NCBI GenBank assembly: GCA_963513935.1
Contig: OY740765.1
Location: 147,895,830 to 147,959,829 of the forward strand
From: Aphrophora alni
Lineage: Eukaryota; Arthropoda; Insecta; Hemiptera; Aphrophoridae
DNA length: 64,000 nucleotides
Reading direction: 5' to 3'
Under the pieces are notes generated by a model, which was given only the letters and a program-made list of their open reading frames with translations, made no database searches and was not told the origin of the DNA. Position numbers and translations under genes: made by a program. Numbering within the stretch: the stretch's first letter is position 1; every line of letters begins with the position of its first letter. Below, piece by piece: positions 47,277 through 59,914 of the stretch.

Positions 47277-50200
47277 AGCTGAGGTAAGTAGTGTAGAGCA
47301 CCTGGGAAGATGGCGTCGAATATTATTTTTGCTTTTATTGATATGAAAGTAAGAAAGTTAGTGAAGTTTGCTGTGTTTATTTTAATTATTTCATATATGT
47401 TTCTAATACATATTTGTCAATGTAAGAAAGTTAGTGAAATGTTTGCCTGTGTTTATTTTAATTATTTCATATATGTTTTTAATACATATTTGTCAATGTA
47501 AGAAAGTTAGTGAAATGTTTGCCTGTGTTTATTTTAAAAACTTTAGATATGTTTCTATTACATATTTGTAATTGTTACAGGTAACAAATTGATTAGATGA
47601 GGTAAGTAGTGTAGAACACCTGATAAGATGAAGTCGAGTATTATTTTTGCTTATATTGATATCAATGTAAGAAAGTGAGTGAAATAATTGCCAGTGTTTA
47701 TTTTAATTATTTCATATATGTTTCTAATACATATTTGTCAATGTAAGAAAGTTAGTGAAATGTTTGCCTGTGTTTATTTTAATTATTTCAGATATGTTTC
47801 TAATACATATTTGTAATTGTTACAGGTAGAACATTGATTAGCTGAGGTAAGTATTGTAGAGCACGTGGGAAGAAGGCGTCGAGTATTATTTTTGCTTTTA
47901 TTAATGTCAATATAAGAAAGTTAGTGATATGTTTGCCTTTGTTTATTTTATTTATTTCAGATATCTTTCGAATACGTGGAGAGCACTTGGGAAGATGGTT
48001 TCGAGTATTATTTTTGCTTTTATTGATGTCAATGTAAGAAAGTTAGTGAAATGTTTGCCTGTGTCTATTTTAATTATTTCAGATATGTTTCTAATACATA
48101 TTTGTTATTGTTACAGGTAACACATTGATTAGCTGAGGTAGGTAGTGTAGAACACCTGATAAGATGAAGTCGAGTATTATTTTTGCTTTTATTGATATCT
48201 ATGTGAGAAAGTTTAATTTCAGACATGTTTCTAATACATATTTGTAATTGTTACAGGTAACAAATTGATTAGCTGAGGTAAGTAATATAGAGCACCTGGT
48301 AAGAAAGAGTCGAGTATTATTTTTGCTTTTATTGATGTCAATGTAGAAAGTTATGAAATGTTTTCCTTTGTCTATTTTAATTATTTCAGACATGTTTCTA
48401 ATACATATTTGTAATTGTTACAGGTAACAAATTGATTAGCTGAGGTAAGTAATGTAGAGCACCTGGTAAGAAAGAGTCGAGTATTATTTTTGCTTTTATT
48501 GATGTCAATGTAGAAAGTTATGAAATGTTTTCCTTTGTCTATTTTAATTATTTCAGACATGTTTCTAATACATATTTGTAATTGTTACAGGTAACACATT
48601 GATTAGCTGAGGTAAGTAATGTAGAACACCTGGTAAGATGGAGTCGAGTATTATATTTGCTTTTATTGATGTGAATGTAAGAAAGTTAGTGAAATATTTA
48701 CCTGTGTTTATTTTAATTATTTCAGATATGTTTCTAATACATATTTGTAATTGTTACAGGTAACACATTGATTAGCTGAGGTAAGTAATGTAGAGCACCT
48801 GGTAAGAAAGAGTCGAGTATTATTTTTGCTTTTATTGATGCCAATGTAGAAAGTTGTGAAATGTTTGCCTGTGTTTATTTTAATTATTTCAGATATGATT
48901 CGAATACGTGTAGAGCACCTGGTAAGATGGTGTCGAGTATTATTTTTGCTTTTATTGACGTCAATGTAAGAAAGTTAGTGAAATATTTGCCTGTGTCTAT
49001 TTTAATTATTTCAGATATGTGTCTATTACATATTTGTAATTGTAACAGGTAACACATTGATTAGCTGAGGTAAGTAATGTAGAGCACCTGGTAAAATGGA
49101 GTCGAGTATTATTTTTGCTTTATTGTTGTCAACGTATTAGTGAATTGTTTGACTGTGTTTATTTTAATTATTTCAGATATGTTTCTAATACATATTTGTA
49201 ATTGTTACAGGTAACACATTGATTGCCCGAGGTAAAAGTAGTGTGGAGCACCTGGGAAGATGACGTCAAGTATTATTTTTGCTTTTATTGATGTCAATAT
49301 AAGAAAGTTAGTGAATTGTTTGCAGTGTTTATTTTATTTATTTCAGATATGTTTCAAATACATATTTGTATTGTTACAGGTAACACATTGATTAGCTGAG
49401 GTAAGTAATGTAGAACACCTGGTAAGATGGCATAGAGTATTATTTTTGCTTTTATTGATGTAAATGTAAGAGAGTTAGTGATGTTTGCCTGTGTCTATTT
49501 TAATTATTTCAGACATGTTTCTAATACATATTTGTAATTGTTACAGGTAACAAATTGATTAGCTGAGGTAAGTAATGTAGAAACACCTGGTAAGATGGAG
49601 TCGAGTATTATTTTTGCTTTTATTGATATCAATGTAAGAAAGTTAGTGAAATGTTTGCCTGTGTTTATTTTATTTATTTCAGATATGTTTCGAATACGTG
49701 TAGAGTACCTGGGAAGATGGCGACGAGTATTATTTTTTGCTTTTATTGACGTCAATGTAAGAAAGTTAGTGAAATATTTGCCAGTGTCTATTTTAATTAT
49801 TTCAGATATGTTTCTAACACATATTTGTAATTGTTACAGGTAATACATCGATTGCCCGAGGTAAGTAGTGTGGAGCACCTGGGAAGATGACGTCGAGTAT
49901 TATTTTTGCTTTTATTGATTTCAATATAAGAAAGTTATTGAAATGTTTGCCAGTGTTTATTTTATTTATTTCAGATATGTTTCTAATACATATTTGTTAT
50001 TGTTACAGGTAACACATTGATTAGCTGAGGTAAGTAGTGTAGAGCACCTGATAAGATGAAGTCGAATATTATTTTTGCATTTATTGATATCAATGTAAGA
50101 AAGTGAGTGAAATGTTTGCCAGTGGTTATTTTTATCATTTAATATATGTTTTTAATACATATTTGTCAATGTAAGAAAGTTAGTGAAATGTTTGCCTGTG

Positions 50201-50655
50201 TCTATTTTAATTATTTCAGATATGTTTCTAATACATATTTGTTATTGTTACATTGATTAGCTGAGGTAAGTAGTGTAGAGCACCTGATAAGATGAAGTCG
50301 AATATTATTTTTGCATTTATTGATATCAATGTAAGAAAGTGAGTGAAATGTTTGCCAGTGGTTATTTTTATCATTTAATATATGTTTTTAATACATATTT
50401 GTCAATGTAAGAAAGTTATTGAAATGTTTGCCTGTGGTTTTTTAGTTTCTTTAGATATGTTTCTAATATATAGTTGTAATTGTTACAGGTTACACATTGA
50501 TTAGCTGAGGTAAGTTGTGTAGAGCACATACATGGTAAGATGGAGTCGAGTATTATTTTTGCTTTTATTGTTGTCAAAGTAAGAAAGTTAGTGAAATGTT
50601 TGCCTGTGTTTATTTTAGTTACCTCAGATATGTTTCTAATACATATTTGTAATAT
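47277..50655 (+). repeat. Satellite-like tandem array, ~16 units of ~166-290 bp
   Basis: The word AGCTGAGGTAAGTA, or a close variant, recurs about 16 times (for example 47277, 47595, 47840, 48274, 48440, 48606, 48776, 49066, 49396, 50024 and 50504). A basic unit is about 166-171 bp; longer ones near 290 bp contain a partial internal copy. 50024-50256 and 50258-50490 are a nearly identical 233-bp pair. Two units (49232 and 49855) share GATTGCCCGAGGTAA, a sign of higher-order arrangement. Each unit holds GTATTATTTTTGCTTTTATT, GTAAGAAAGTTAGTGAAATG, TTTTAATTATTTCAGATATG and TTGTAATTGTTACAGGTAAC. Several also keep a frame of about 40 codons beginning SSIIFAFIDVNVRKLVK. I do not regard that frame as a proven gene. 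Confidence 0.93.
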
Positions 50656-50765
50656 CAGGCCTCTCTTGAACTCTTCCGATTCTGACACTATTTCATTGCC
50701 AGGAGTCTTTATTTTATAACTTTTTTTTTGTAAGGCGATGATGACCATGAGGTTTTATACCTTTA
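50656..50765 (+). repeat. Dispersed repeat shared with 58612-58760
   Basis: ATCAGGCCTCTCTTGA, CCGATTCTGACACTATT and GTAAGGCGATGATGACC match ATCAGGTCTCTCTTGA, CTGATTCTGACGCTATT and ATAAGGTGATGATGACC in the other copy. It starts exactly where the satellite stops. Confidence 0.8.
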
Positions 50766-52770
50766 AATAACAAGAAACAAAGTACATGAAATGTATTGAC
50801 AAATTTAAAAATTCTAATTATGATCACAATACTGTAATACAAGTAGGACAAAAATTGGCAGGTGTATTATAACGTGTTTATTAAATGGACTAACTGCACC
50901 GAGCGCATATAGATATATATCATTCTTTATGAATAATAGTTAAATGGTAGAAGATGAGGAGAAGAAATAAATATGTAAACTTCAATCAACTGTAAAACAG
51001 AATATTCTACAAAGAGTGAAGTAATGTTATAAATTTTTTTTTTCCCAACCCTCTAGAAAAAAGAAGCATTTTTTACCCTCTATACGGTTATAATGTAGAC
51101 TGTATTTGATGAAAGACAAGTAATTTACAAGAGGTGTAATGAACATTTTGATATATATTGAATCAATAAAGTTCGTACCTGCATTAAATTCTCAGTAAAC
51201 AACTAACGATAATATATTTTACTATGACCTACCATATTTTATCTCCATTCTTACCTATATGGATGATAATCGAATACAAAAACTAATAAACAAATAATTT
51301 AAAAAATCCTCATTTATATAAGGTTTATAAGGTTACACAAATGTAAATGTTAAAATCCTGTTATCATTAAGAACTTGATTATTTTCGCTAAAATTAGTAA
51401 AGAACAAAATAATGTTGTTTGAATCCAATAATTATCTTGTTTAGATAAAAGGAAAGGAAAGAAATGTATTGTATTAAAATAAGTGGTTTAATGTTATCTA
51501 AATATTAGGATATTTCTGAATTTTTTGAAATAAATAAGTTCAAAAAGACATTTATTGTTTTAAACTAATTGTGATATTGATTATAAATTTTTAATGTGAA
51601 CTCTGTTTTAGAAAATGTTCATCTGCTTCTATTTATGTTTTCTTTTAACAAATTGAGATTATTAAAAATAATAAAAATCATATCAAAAGTTAATAATATT
51701 TGCATTTTTTGATTCTGGATTAGTGAAAAACATTTTACACAATCGAGATGGATACAAAAATTCTAGACAGTAACATGTGTAAAAAGGGTGTAAATCATAA
51801 AATTTGTGCATAATTCTTTTCTTTACAAAGTCGAATTTTATTTTGTCTTGACTCGCTGGAGATAGGAGAAGATATAAAACAGAAGATTTTGTTACTGAAC
51901 TCAGTATTGAAAATAACTTTCCAAAATATATCACAAAACCAGTTTAACTTTTTTTTAAAAATTCTCAATGATAGGATGGTGGGTAAAACGTTTAATCATC
52001 ATAACGTGAAATATGGTAGTAAAAATACAACAACCTTAAATTTAATTTAGTCTCAAATGATTTTTTAAGTTACCTTTACTTGTGAGTATCTGTTTACAGC
52101 AAATTGTTGGATTAGTAGATTTAACAAAAATGTAATTGAATTTATATCTAAAAATATCATTAATCCGTGGGGGTAGAGGGTTAAATTTATAAAAACACAA
52201 ATTAAATTACTTAATAAGCTATTTAATGATTAGCTACACTGTCAACTTAGGTCTAGAACAGTAGACGAGGTCTAATGTACAAAGTAAAAGAAATGTATAA
52301 ACAAATCAATTATTACAGTATATGTATCAAATAAAAAACGATGTTCATAAAGTAACTAAACTTTACAAGTGGGATCCATATAAAATGATGATTCTATATG
52401 AATTGTATGAGGATGATTTCGACAGAAGAATCGAGAAAATGATCACTCTTTGTTGTAGAAATGATAATTAGTAACATAGTTTTTGTTTTTCTAAGAAGAG
52501 TATATTCTTTTTTGTCAGTTCTATTTTTGTAATTAGTTTTGCAAGCACACAAATTGTCGATACTGGAACTCAGAGAACCTTCATACTTTCGTAGAAGGCA
52601 ATTCACAATGATTTGAAAAACGTAATGAATGGGCAGGGATTTTTGGGGACATAATTGTTGGCCCCTTAATCCATTTATGGCAACTTAAATAGTATAGTAT
52701 ACAATAATTTACTTGAAGAGTACATCACCCCGTTGATAATAGAAAATACAGTGAATTAGGAAGAGGAGTT
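50766..52770. other. Intergenic, nothing identified
   Basis: AT-rich sequence. Small frames on both strands lack recognisable motifs. Confidence 0.4.
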
Positions 52771-52995
52771 AGAGGTTAGAGTACAATGAGCCCAATGTTT
52801 ACATCCAGCAGGACGTTGTTCCTACTCAATATAGAGAATGAACCGGGACTGGTTAAACAATCATTTTCCTGACAGATGGATAGGCAGATGAGGAGCTATT
52901 GAGTAGCCAGTGAGATCACCAGATTTAATACTATTTAATTTTTTGTGCGAGGCCATTTAATATCTGTTATGTACAAGACCCATCCTACAGCAATG
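52771..52995 (+). pseudogene. Mariner/Tc-like transposase fragment
   Basis: Decayed + strand coding still shows DRWIGR, a PVRSPDL segment (about 52909-52930) and EGHLISVMYKTHPTAMQN (about 52950-53007). This is the region around the third catalytic acidic residue in the same broad transposase group as the relic at 0.9-3.5 kb. The N-terminal two thirds are missing and the piece stops where another transposase begins. Confidence 0.6.
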
Positions 52996-53615
52996 CAGAA
53001 TTGACAGTCAATGGAGTGGTATCATTCAAGCTCACCAATGCCGAAAAAGTTGAAACAATCTCAGTACTTGAGTCGAAAAAAGATTGCTACAATTTCAAAA
53101 AGGGCATCATTTTGGTTGATTTCATGGAACATGGGTCAACAATTACAGCTGATGTATACTGCGAAATGCTCACTAAACTAAGACGTGCGATTTAAAACTG
53201 ATGATGCAGAAAACTGTTTTCCGGCATAATCCTTCTTCACGACAATGAGATCTTACATCTTCCTTAACCAACAAAAAGATTCAAGATTTTCATTAGGTAA
53301 CTTTTTGACCATACTACATATAGTTCGACCTTGGACCTAGCGACTACTTCCTTTTCTTGTATTTGAAATGGTGGCTTGGTGGACAACGCTTTGAAAATGA
53401 CGAGGAACTCAAGACTATCATTGTCAACTGGTTCCATTCATTGGAGGTGCACTTTTCTGCAGAGGAGTTAAAGAACTGGTGCAGCGTTAGCAAAAATGCC
53501 TTAGAATGGCAATTATGTGGAAAAGTGAAGTAGATATATAGTAAAATAAAACTGTCAAAAAGTTGATTTCTTTTTATTGACCAAATGGCCCTAACTTTAT
53601 GAATATTCCTCATAA
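52996..53615 (+). pseudogene. Mariner transposase, C-terminal half, dead
   Basis: The + strand translation gives QSMEWYHSSSPMPKKLK, then after a frameshift GIILVDFMEHGSTITADVYC with EMLTKLRRAI (to 53195), LLHDNE-like residues containing the second Asp (about 53233), SSDLAPSDYHLF in mariner order (about 53325-53355), and LAEELKNWC-like sequence to a stop near 53530. This is a classical mariner with the catalytic D in HDN and in APSDYHLF. The tail GGCCCTAACTTTATGAATAT near 53588 resembles a mariner 3' terminal repeat. There are at least three frameshifts; the N-terminal DNA-binding half is absent. Confidence 0.85.
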
Positions 53616-54633
53616 ATAATATTTGCAGGTGAGCCCTAGACAAAACCATTAAGCCACTAATGAAATAGGTCACAAAATAGATTCAGATATTAAAACTTGG
53701 TGATTATATTTACTCTGTTGTAATCGAATTAACAAGTAAATAAAACAAATAATAATCTCATAACACATGTAGTGTTACAGACATTCTTTATACATTAAAT
53801 ATAATGTTAACAAACAGATAGTAAAATTAATTACTATAATAATTGAGTGAGAGAAATTAAATACATTTAAATCAACATATTTTACAAACTTGAAGAAACA
53901 TACAATTTCAAATATGTAACTTTCATAATGTCTTTTCAATATTTTTATCTACTTGTTGCCAGGAGATTGAGCTGCAAACACTTTAATGCGAAGATTTTTG
54001 GAGGGAAACTGAAGATGAAATCTATTATTGTTTGCAAAAACTGTGAATTAGTCACAAGTTTAGTTGAAAACTTTTATGGTGAATAAAAACTATGAATACG
54101 GTAATTGTTAAAAAAATATATAGTCAAAGGCTAAATTTAGCAACATGGATGACTTATTTCTTTTTTTTAATAACATGAAAATCAACAACATAACTGCCAA
54201 ACAGTAACTTGATTGAATATTATTGATGACTTTTCCTCTTACGATTATGACATACTGCATGGTTGTAACTATTAAGCTATTTTCAAGTGTCTGTAGAAGG
54301 AATCTGATTGTCATAAATAAAAATACTCACAACAAACATTAGAAAAATTTCAAATAAATTATGATTAGATGTACATCATATGTGTTTGTTTTAGTGCATA
54401 CGAATGACAGATTGCCTGAAATGTATACATTATTTTATTCACTTAAAAAATTGTTAACTATTGAAAAGTGTTAATGGTAGTTTATTTCCCCACAGAGTAT
54501 TTTAAAATGGGACATTTAATATATTTTTTTTTTATAAATGAAATGGTCTTAAATCTTTACACTCATTGCACAAAAGTAGATTTTTGGTGATAACACATTC
54601 ATTGTTGGTTGTTTGTCATCTAAGAGTAAAAGG

Positions 54634-54691
<58 letters not shown>

Positions 54692-55417
54692 CTCAGTAGA
54701 AATAATATGCTATACTAATTTTATAATATAACAAAGAATTTGAGCATGTGGCTAAGAATTGTATTTCAAAATTAAAGCTACACTTTAGGATATCAACAAC
54801 AAAAAATATAAAATTAGCTGAATGCCACAAAAAAATACTTGTAAAAAGAAAGTGATTCCAATTTCTGTCAGATATTTAAAGAACATATCCCATCAGAACA
54901 AACTAAACCTTTCAAAAACTGATTAAAAAATTTTTAAATAACATTATTAAAACCAATCCGCAAGAATAATGCAGAATGTGTTCTAAGAGATATTGCTCCA
55001 CAGTTGACAACTCTTTAAAAATGATATCACTATAAAAAGAAAAAAGTTATTTATTGCGATAATTAGAATCATAAAAGAAGTTTAAAAATTACACAAATTC
55101 ATTAATGCAAAAATAAGTATCAACTCTAGTGCATTAATCAATAAATAATAAGCAAGTTAGAAGCAGATTACAGTTATTCCAACAATTGCCAATATCTATT
55201 ATTAGACTTTTTATTTAAGGTAAAAAATCATTGCCTTCACAAGAAAAGAGCATAAAACAACATATAGAATTAAAAACTAAAACAGTTTTAATCAAATCAA
55301 CAACACTATAACTAATTAATAGTTGTAAACCTTGGAAAAAAATTGATATGCAACAACGTAACATATTACAGGGCTGTATTCTTGTGGCGAGTTAAAAATA
55401 ATACATTTTAATCAAAT
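53616..55417. other. Intergenic, contains one microsatellite
   Basis: AT-rich sequence without coding features. The TA microsatellite at 54638-54689 is the only clear element. Confidence 0.4.
54638..54689. repeat. (TA)n microsatellite
   Basis: About 52 bases of uninterrupted TA dinucleotides. Confidence 0.97.
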
Positions 55418-55655
55418 TTAATAAATAATAAGACATTGTAAAAAGGACAATACCCAATCAAGGAACTCAGCTATCCGCAACATAACCGGAATAGAATTGG
55501 CTAGGATAAAAATCCTATACACAGCTCTCAGAACAACACAGTCAATTAGGATGAACTTAATGGTTAGAAGACTGTGACAAAATGGGCATTGCAGTGGATT
55601 CCCATGTTTCATCAGAAATTCATGAGTGACCATGGAATAATTAATATGAAGATAC
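55418..55655 (-). pseudogene. LINE ORF2 C-terminal fragment
   Basis: The - strand reads HSMVTHEFLMKHGNPLQCPF-like residues (INYSMVTHEFLMKHG, then PLQCPFCHSLLTIKFILIDC). This is the Cys-rich C terminus seen in Jockey/RTE-type insect LINEs, where RIGHTRVTH is followed by P-C--C-~LTVKHIL-EC. The end (AEFLDWVLSFLQ) fits the final hydrophobic helix of that family. Only about 75 codons remain. Confidence 0.7.
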
Positions 55656-55686
55656 CATCTTCATATTGGCCATTCCATGGTCACTC
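55624..55686. repeat. Inverted repeat at a LINE head-to-head junction
   Basis: GAGTGACCATGGAAT...ATATGAAGAT pairs with its complement on the right around the 3-base loop ACC; four adjacent bases (AATT against GGCC) do not match. Both arms encode the same LINE words on opposite strands (HLHI-SMVT), so the palindrome is two LINE fragments joined in opposite orientation. Confidence 0.85.
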
Positions 55687-55689
55687 CCA

Positions 55690-56394
55690 TTACCCAATCA
55701 CCACTTCCTCTCGATGATTGACGTGAATAAATGATCTCCACAGACGGATGGTAGTCTTTGGCTTCCCTAAGTTTATTGGACACAAATTGTTGTCCATTCT
55801 TCATCCCACTAATAATGCAATCAATACATGTTTCATCACTGCTAGAAAGTCAGATGTCATAACTTACTATGTGACTGACTTGAAACTTCCTTTACTGCTT
55901 TTGTGTTTCCATTTATTCCACAATACTCAGGTACCCAGCAAAATGATATAATTTATATTTTTTATTGTCTCAAAAGGAGAACTGATTCATTATTCCATGA
56001 GTTTAAATCTTTACTTTAAATGTTGCAACAAGAAATTAATTTTTAAATTTAAATTACTTTGTAGATCTCTGAAGGAGATTTACTTTAAATATTGAAAATT
56101 TCATTATATTATTTATTTATTTTTCTTGAAATATTTTCAAGAAGATTAAAATGATCAAACATATATAGCAAATATATTAAAACATAATATAATTCCTTAA
56201 TCTAAAGTTAACGTAGGGTGTCTATACCACGACACCAATTTTTATAAAAATTGTCCGAAGATAGTAGCTTAGACGTCCCGTATCTTGCAGTTTACTGCGA
56301 TCGTTGCTTTCAGGAAAGTTCATGTCACGTATACTTGCACAGCACTTTAGAAATGTTTTTCTTAAAATAGTTCATAGCATGTTTATGGTTTTTT
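55690..56394. other. Possible + strand LINE remnant, otherwise nothing
   Basis: The first part continues the right arm of the inverted LINE junction but decays quickly. The rest is AT-rich sequence without a recognisable feature. Confidence 0.35.
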
Positions 56395-57211
56395 AAAGAA
56401 TGTTCATCTTAACACACGATTTTCGCCACGCGGAAAACGATCTGTTTAAGACTCGCGTATAGAGAACATAGTCTCTTAAAAATAATGCTTTGGTTTTTAT
56501 TAATAAGTTTTTGTCCCTTTTTATTATTAATCTTGCAAACACGAGTGTTCATTAAATTATTGGTATTAATTGTCCAGTCATTGACATTATACCAATTGTC
56601 TCACTATGTCTGTCCATCGTCAACACTGAGTCTATAAGTCTTTTAATCACGCAACATTGTCATTGAAAACACTCTTTAAACCCTTTTTTAACCTTTTTAT
56701 ACACTGCTAATCTCTACTTGAGACTGAAAATTAAATATATTACATTTTTAACAAAACCTAGAAGCTCCTTCCTAAGACTGAATTAAACACATCTTACCAC
56801 CTCAAGATTCCAACTAAGACTGAATTAAGAACGCATGGTGAATTCTTACTTCCGTTACTACAGGGTTCACATAGCTCGCTTCAAGGATTGTCTTTTCATT
56901 TCCCGCTGACTTTGTGATAAACCCTCTCACATCTCACTTAATACACTGTTCAAATACTACGCAAATCACAACTCGTCCTTTTTACAATTTTAATCACACA
57001 AAAAATTATTAAGTTTCTTATAACTAAATTTTCTTAAAATCTATACATTATTATTTACTTGTGTTTGGAAATCTATTCTAATTGAATTTACTTTGTTTTA
57101 ACTTTAAGAGCCATAAGTCATGTTTTTGACTTACGTTCTATTCCCCTCTATTCAATACGAATTCCATTATAGTAAATATTTTATTCAAATTAACATTTTT
57201 TAGGTATTACA
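56395..57211. repeat. Second copy of the LTR-like element (right part)
   Basis: Aligns with about 2510-3238: TGTTCATCTT, AAGCTCCTTCCTAAGACTGA, AAGAACGCATGGTGAA, GGTTCACA and TTGTGTTTGGAAATCTATTC appear in the same order. Both end in TTTTTAGGTATTACA. The left border could not be set. Many substitutions and small indels separate the copies. Confidence 0.75.
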
Positions 57212-58611
57212 AGGTGAGTGTCATTCATGGAATCGTTAGATTTTAGACCAATCATGTGAGGTGAATGTTATTGTTATTTATCTCAGGAGCATGTAGTTCA
57301 AATAATTATTAATATTTTAACAGCAAATTAGATTTTCGTCTATTTTACTTATCTGGTGGTGATGACCCAAATTTATTAAGTTTTAGTTATGGTTGGTTTT
57401 TATAAATTTTATTATTTATGTTTTTTGGAGTCTTTAGTTTGATTAAGTTTGTCAGAAGGAAATTTGGACATATCAAGAGGTGAAGTTTGACTAAGACTGA
57501 GATGGGAAAATAGTGTGATCCAAGATGTGAGAACCCTATTAATGTGAGAAATTGGGAAGCATCTGCAGTAGACTAAGCCACCTGGTAAGGCCTCATTGAT
57601 AAGGTCAAGCAAGATCCATGTGGAATATTACTGACATTTAATGGTAATAGAATGGATGTAGTTCTAATTTCATATTCATTTGTGTGAACCTAGACTCTCT
57701 TTTATATCATTAAAAACTGAAATAGTATAATTATGAATTGTCCTATTTTACTGAAATCTATATTTGTTTATTATTCTGAGTTCAAATTTAGGGTAATTTT
57801 TTTATATAAATACTTGGAAATTTAACTTTGCCACTTCAACTCCATAACATTAAAGAAACTGATTTTTAGAAATTCCTGTTTTGTCATATGTTTATTTCCT
57901 AATGGACATCCTTTTTTGATATATTCATTGAAATAGCAATCACCTGTGAAAAATATACAATGTGATGTCAACATGACAATGTGATTATGTAATTTATATG
58001 AAGATCACTTAATCTCTTCATATACTAAAGATAAATTTTGTTAAAACATGACATTTTTGTGAAATTTTATTATAAAAAGGGTTTTTTTTTCAATTTTAAT
58101 ATGGAGTATCTTGAAAATCAAAACATTGATATCACAACAGAATAATCAGAATTAAATTCATGTAATTAGCAGAAAGCCTTATGTGATATATGTAATTATT
58201 TTTTTAAGAAATAAAACATGAAGAGATTTTTTTAAACTCATCTACAATTTGGTAGCCAATTGTGATTAACCCTTAAGTCATCGTGCCTAATTTGGTAGCA
58301 TGAGTAATCGTGCGGAAGCCTGACACCCCAATTGAAATTCATATTTTAAACAGTGAAATAAAAGCTTTTTTGCTAAAATAACTTCTTTAAACTTCTTTTT
58401 AGATGTGTCCTATTTGACATACACTAATTTTAATATTTTTTCCATGTTATGAAACTTATTTATGATAGATCTACTTATATTTATTTACACCATTTAAGTC
58501 CCTAGGGGCTCACATATAGTGAATGTGGGCTTGGTAGTCCCGAGATTCCTAGTTGGATGTACAACTTTTTTTCATATTGTTTTGTGTTAAATCCCTATCT
58601 TACATCTTTCT
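57212..58611. other. Intergenic, nothing identified
   Basis: AT-rich. A 66-codon - strand frame at 57412-57612 has no motif I can place. A short inverted sequence lies near 58497-58520 (TCCCTAGGGGCTCAC). Confidence 0.4.
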
Positions 58612-58765
58612 TATCAGGTCTCTCTTGACCAACTCTTGTTATTTTCTGATTCTGACGCTATTAGAGTATTCGAGGAATAGGGGTAATTATTTTATGCTCT
58701 TTTCATCCTTTTTGTATAAGGTGATGATGACCGAGAGATTTTTTTGTCTAAAAATAACAACAAAA
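58612..58765 (+). repeat. Dispersed repeat shared with 50656-50765
   Basis: Second copy of the short repeat that also borders the satellite. Blocks of 15-17 bases match in the same order, with an extra insertion (GAATAGGGGTAATTATTTTA region) here. Confidence 0.8.
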
Positions 58766-59199
58766 TATACACTATTCAAGGTGATAACACTTACACAAAA
58801 AAATTTAAGATGTTATAAATGAAAAACATATTCCACCAGTGAGGAAAACATGTACTACATGTCTTATATAGTACATCTGCTACAAATTAAAACAGTACAT
58901 GTGTGTTTGGGAGTATTTTGAAAAAGACAAATTTCGAATCTTTTTTCGTGAAGATAAGAGACAGATATCAAAAACCCAATTCAGTCAATGAACTCGGCTT
59001 TGAAAAACAATGTTTAATCATGTGTCAAACGATCATGTTTTTATTTTTAAAAGTTTTCAAATCCAAGATGCTGGATCCAGTATGGCGACCACAGATTAGG
59101 CCATAGCACAACCTAAAGCATAAATTGAAAGATCAGATATAAACTAAATTTCTTTCTAAATCAAAATCGTGGGAAAAGTAGAGGAACACTTTTTAGTCA

Positions 59200-59256
<57 letters not shown>

Positions 59257-59900
59257 GATGTTTTAAATCAATCATTTTTAAGGTTTGGAAACTCCAAAAC
59301 ATAATGCACCCTCTAATATTTCCTACATTTTCCGTGGTAGTTTAATAAATATAGAATTTCACTGACTTCACTATCCATGTGAGAACTTTTTATATAAATG
59401 TCTTCTATTTGAAGAACGTAAGATGGACCTTAGCACAATGAATGTAACCAATTGATTTAATGCAAATGAATCACTGGGCATCATGTCTTTGCTTAGGTTA
59501 TCTTTATCTCTGAAGATGAGAAACTTTCTTATCAGTAAGTAGGCCTAACATATATAAAATACAAAACAATTACAATTATTTAATTTGTGGATTAATCAAA
59601 TGAATTTCGAACTAATTGTATTGTTTTATTTTATTTTTTACCTTCGAGTAAATTGCCTGTCAGATGTGTTAAGATTATTACTTTTTTTATATAAAATAAG
59701 ATAGTTTTGTAATGGGTCAAAAGTCGTAGTTGAGTTTTTCGTGGATTGATCTGGTTTGAGGTATCCTGCCTAAAAAAGTGATTTTTGGAATGATGTCTGT
59801 GTCATCTATGGAAGTAAGAATGAAAAAATGTAATGTACAATAAACTGAAGGAAGTAAAGACAATGTCCGTCCTTTTAAAATATCATTCGTGTTCATTGTG
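58766..59900. other. Intergenic, contains one microsatellite
   Basis: No coding feature recognised; TA microsatellite at 59203-59255. Confidence 0.4.
59203..59255. repeat. (AT)n microsatellite
   Basis: About 53 bases of uninterrupted AT dinucleotides. Confidence 0.97.
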
Positions 59901-59914
59901 AAAAGGAAATCACT

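Noticed and set aside
47277..50655. CRISPR-like array
   Set aside because: Units are adjacent, similar along their whole length, without unique spacers, and the context is eukaryotic.
53344..53673. - strand 109-codon frame
   Set aside because: Antisense shadow of the mariner transposase C-terminal half.
57412..57612. - strand 66-codon frame
   Set aside because: No recognisable motif; not enough to call a gene or a transposon fragment.
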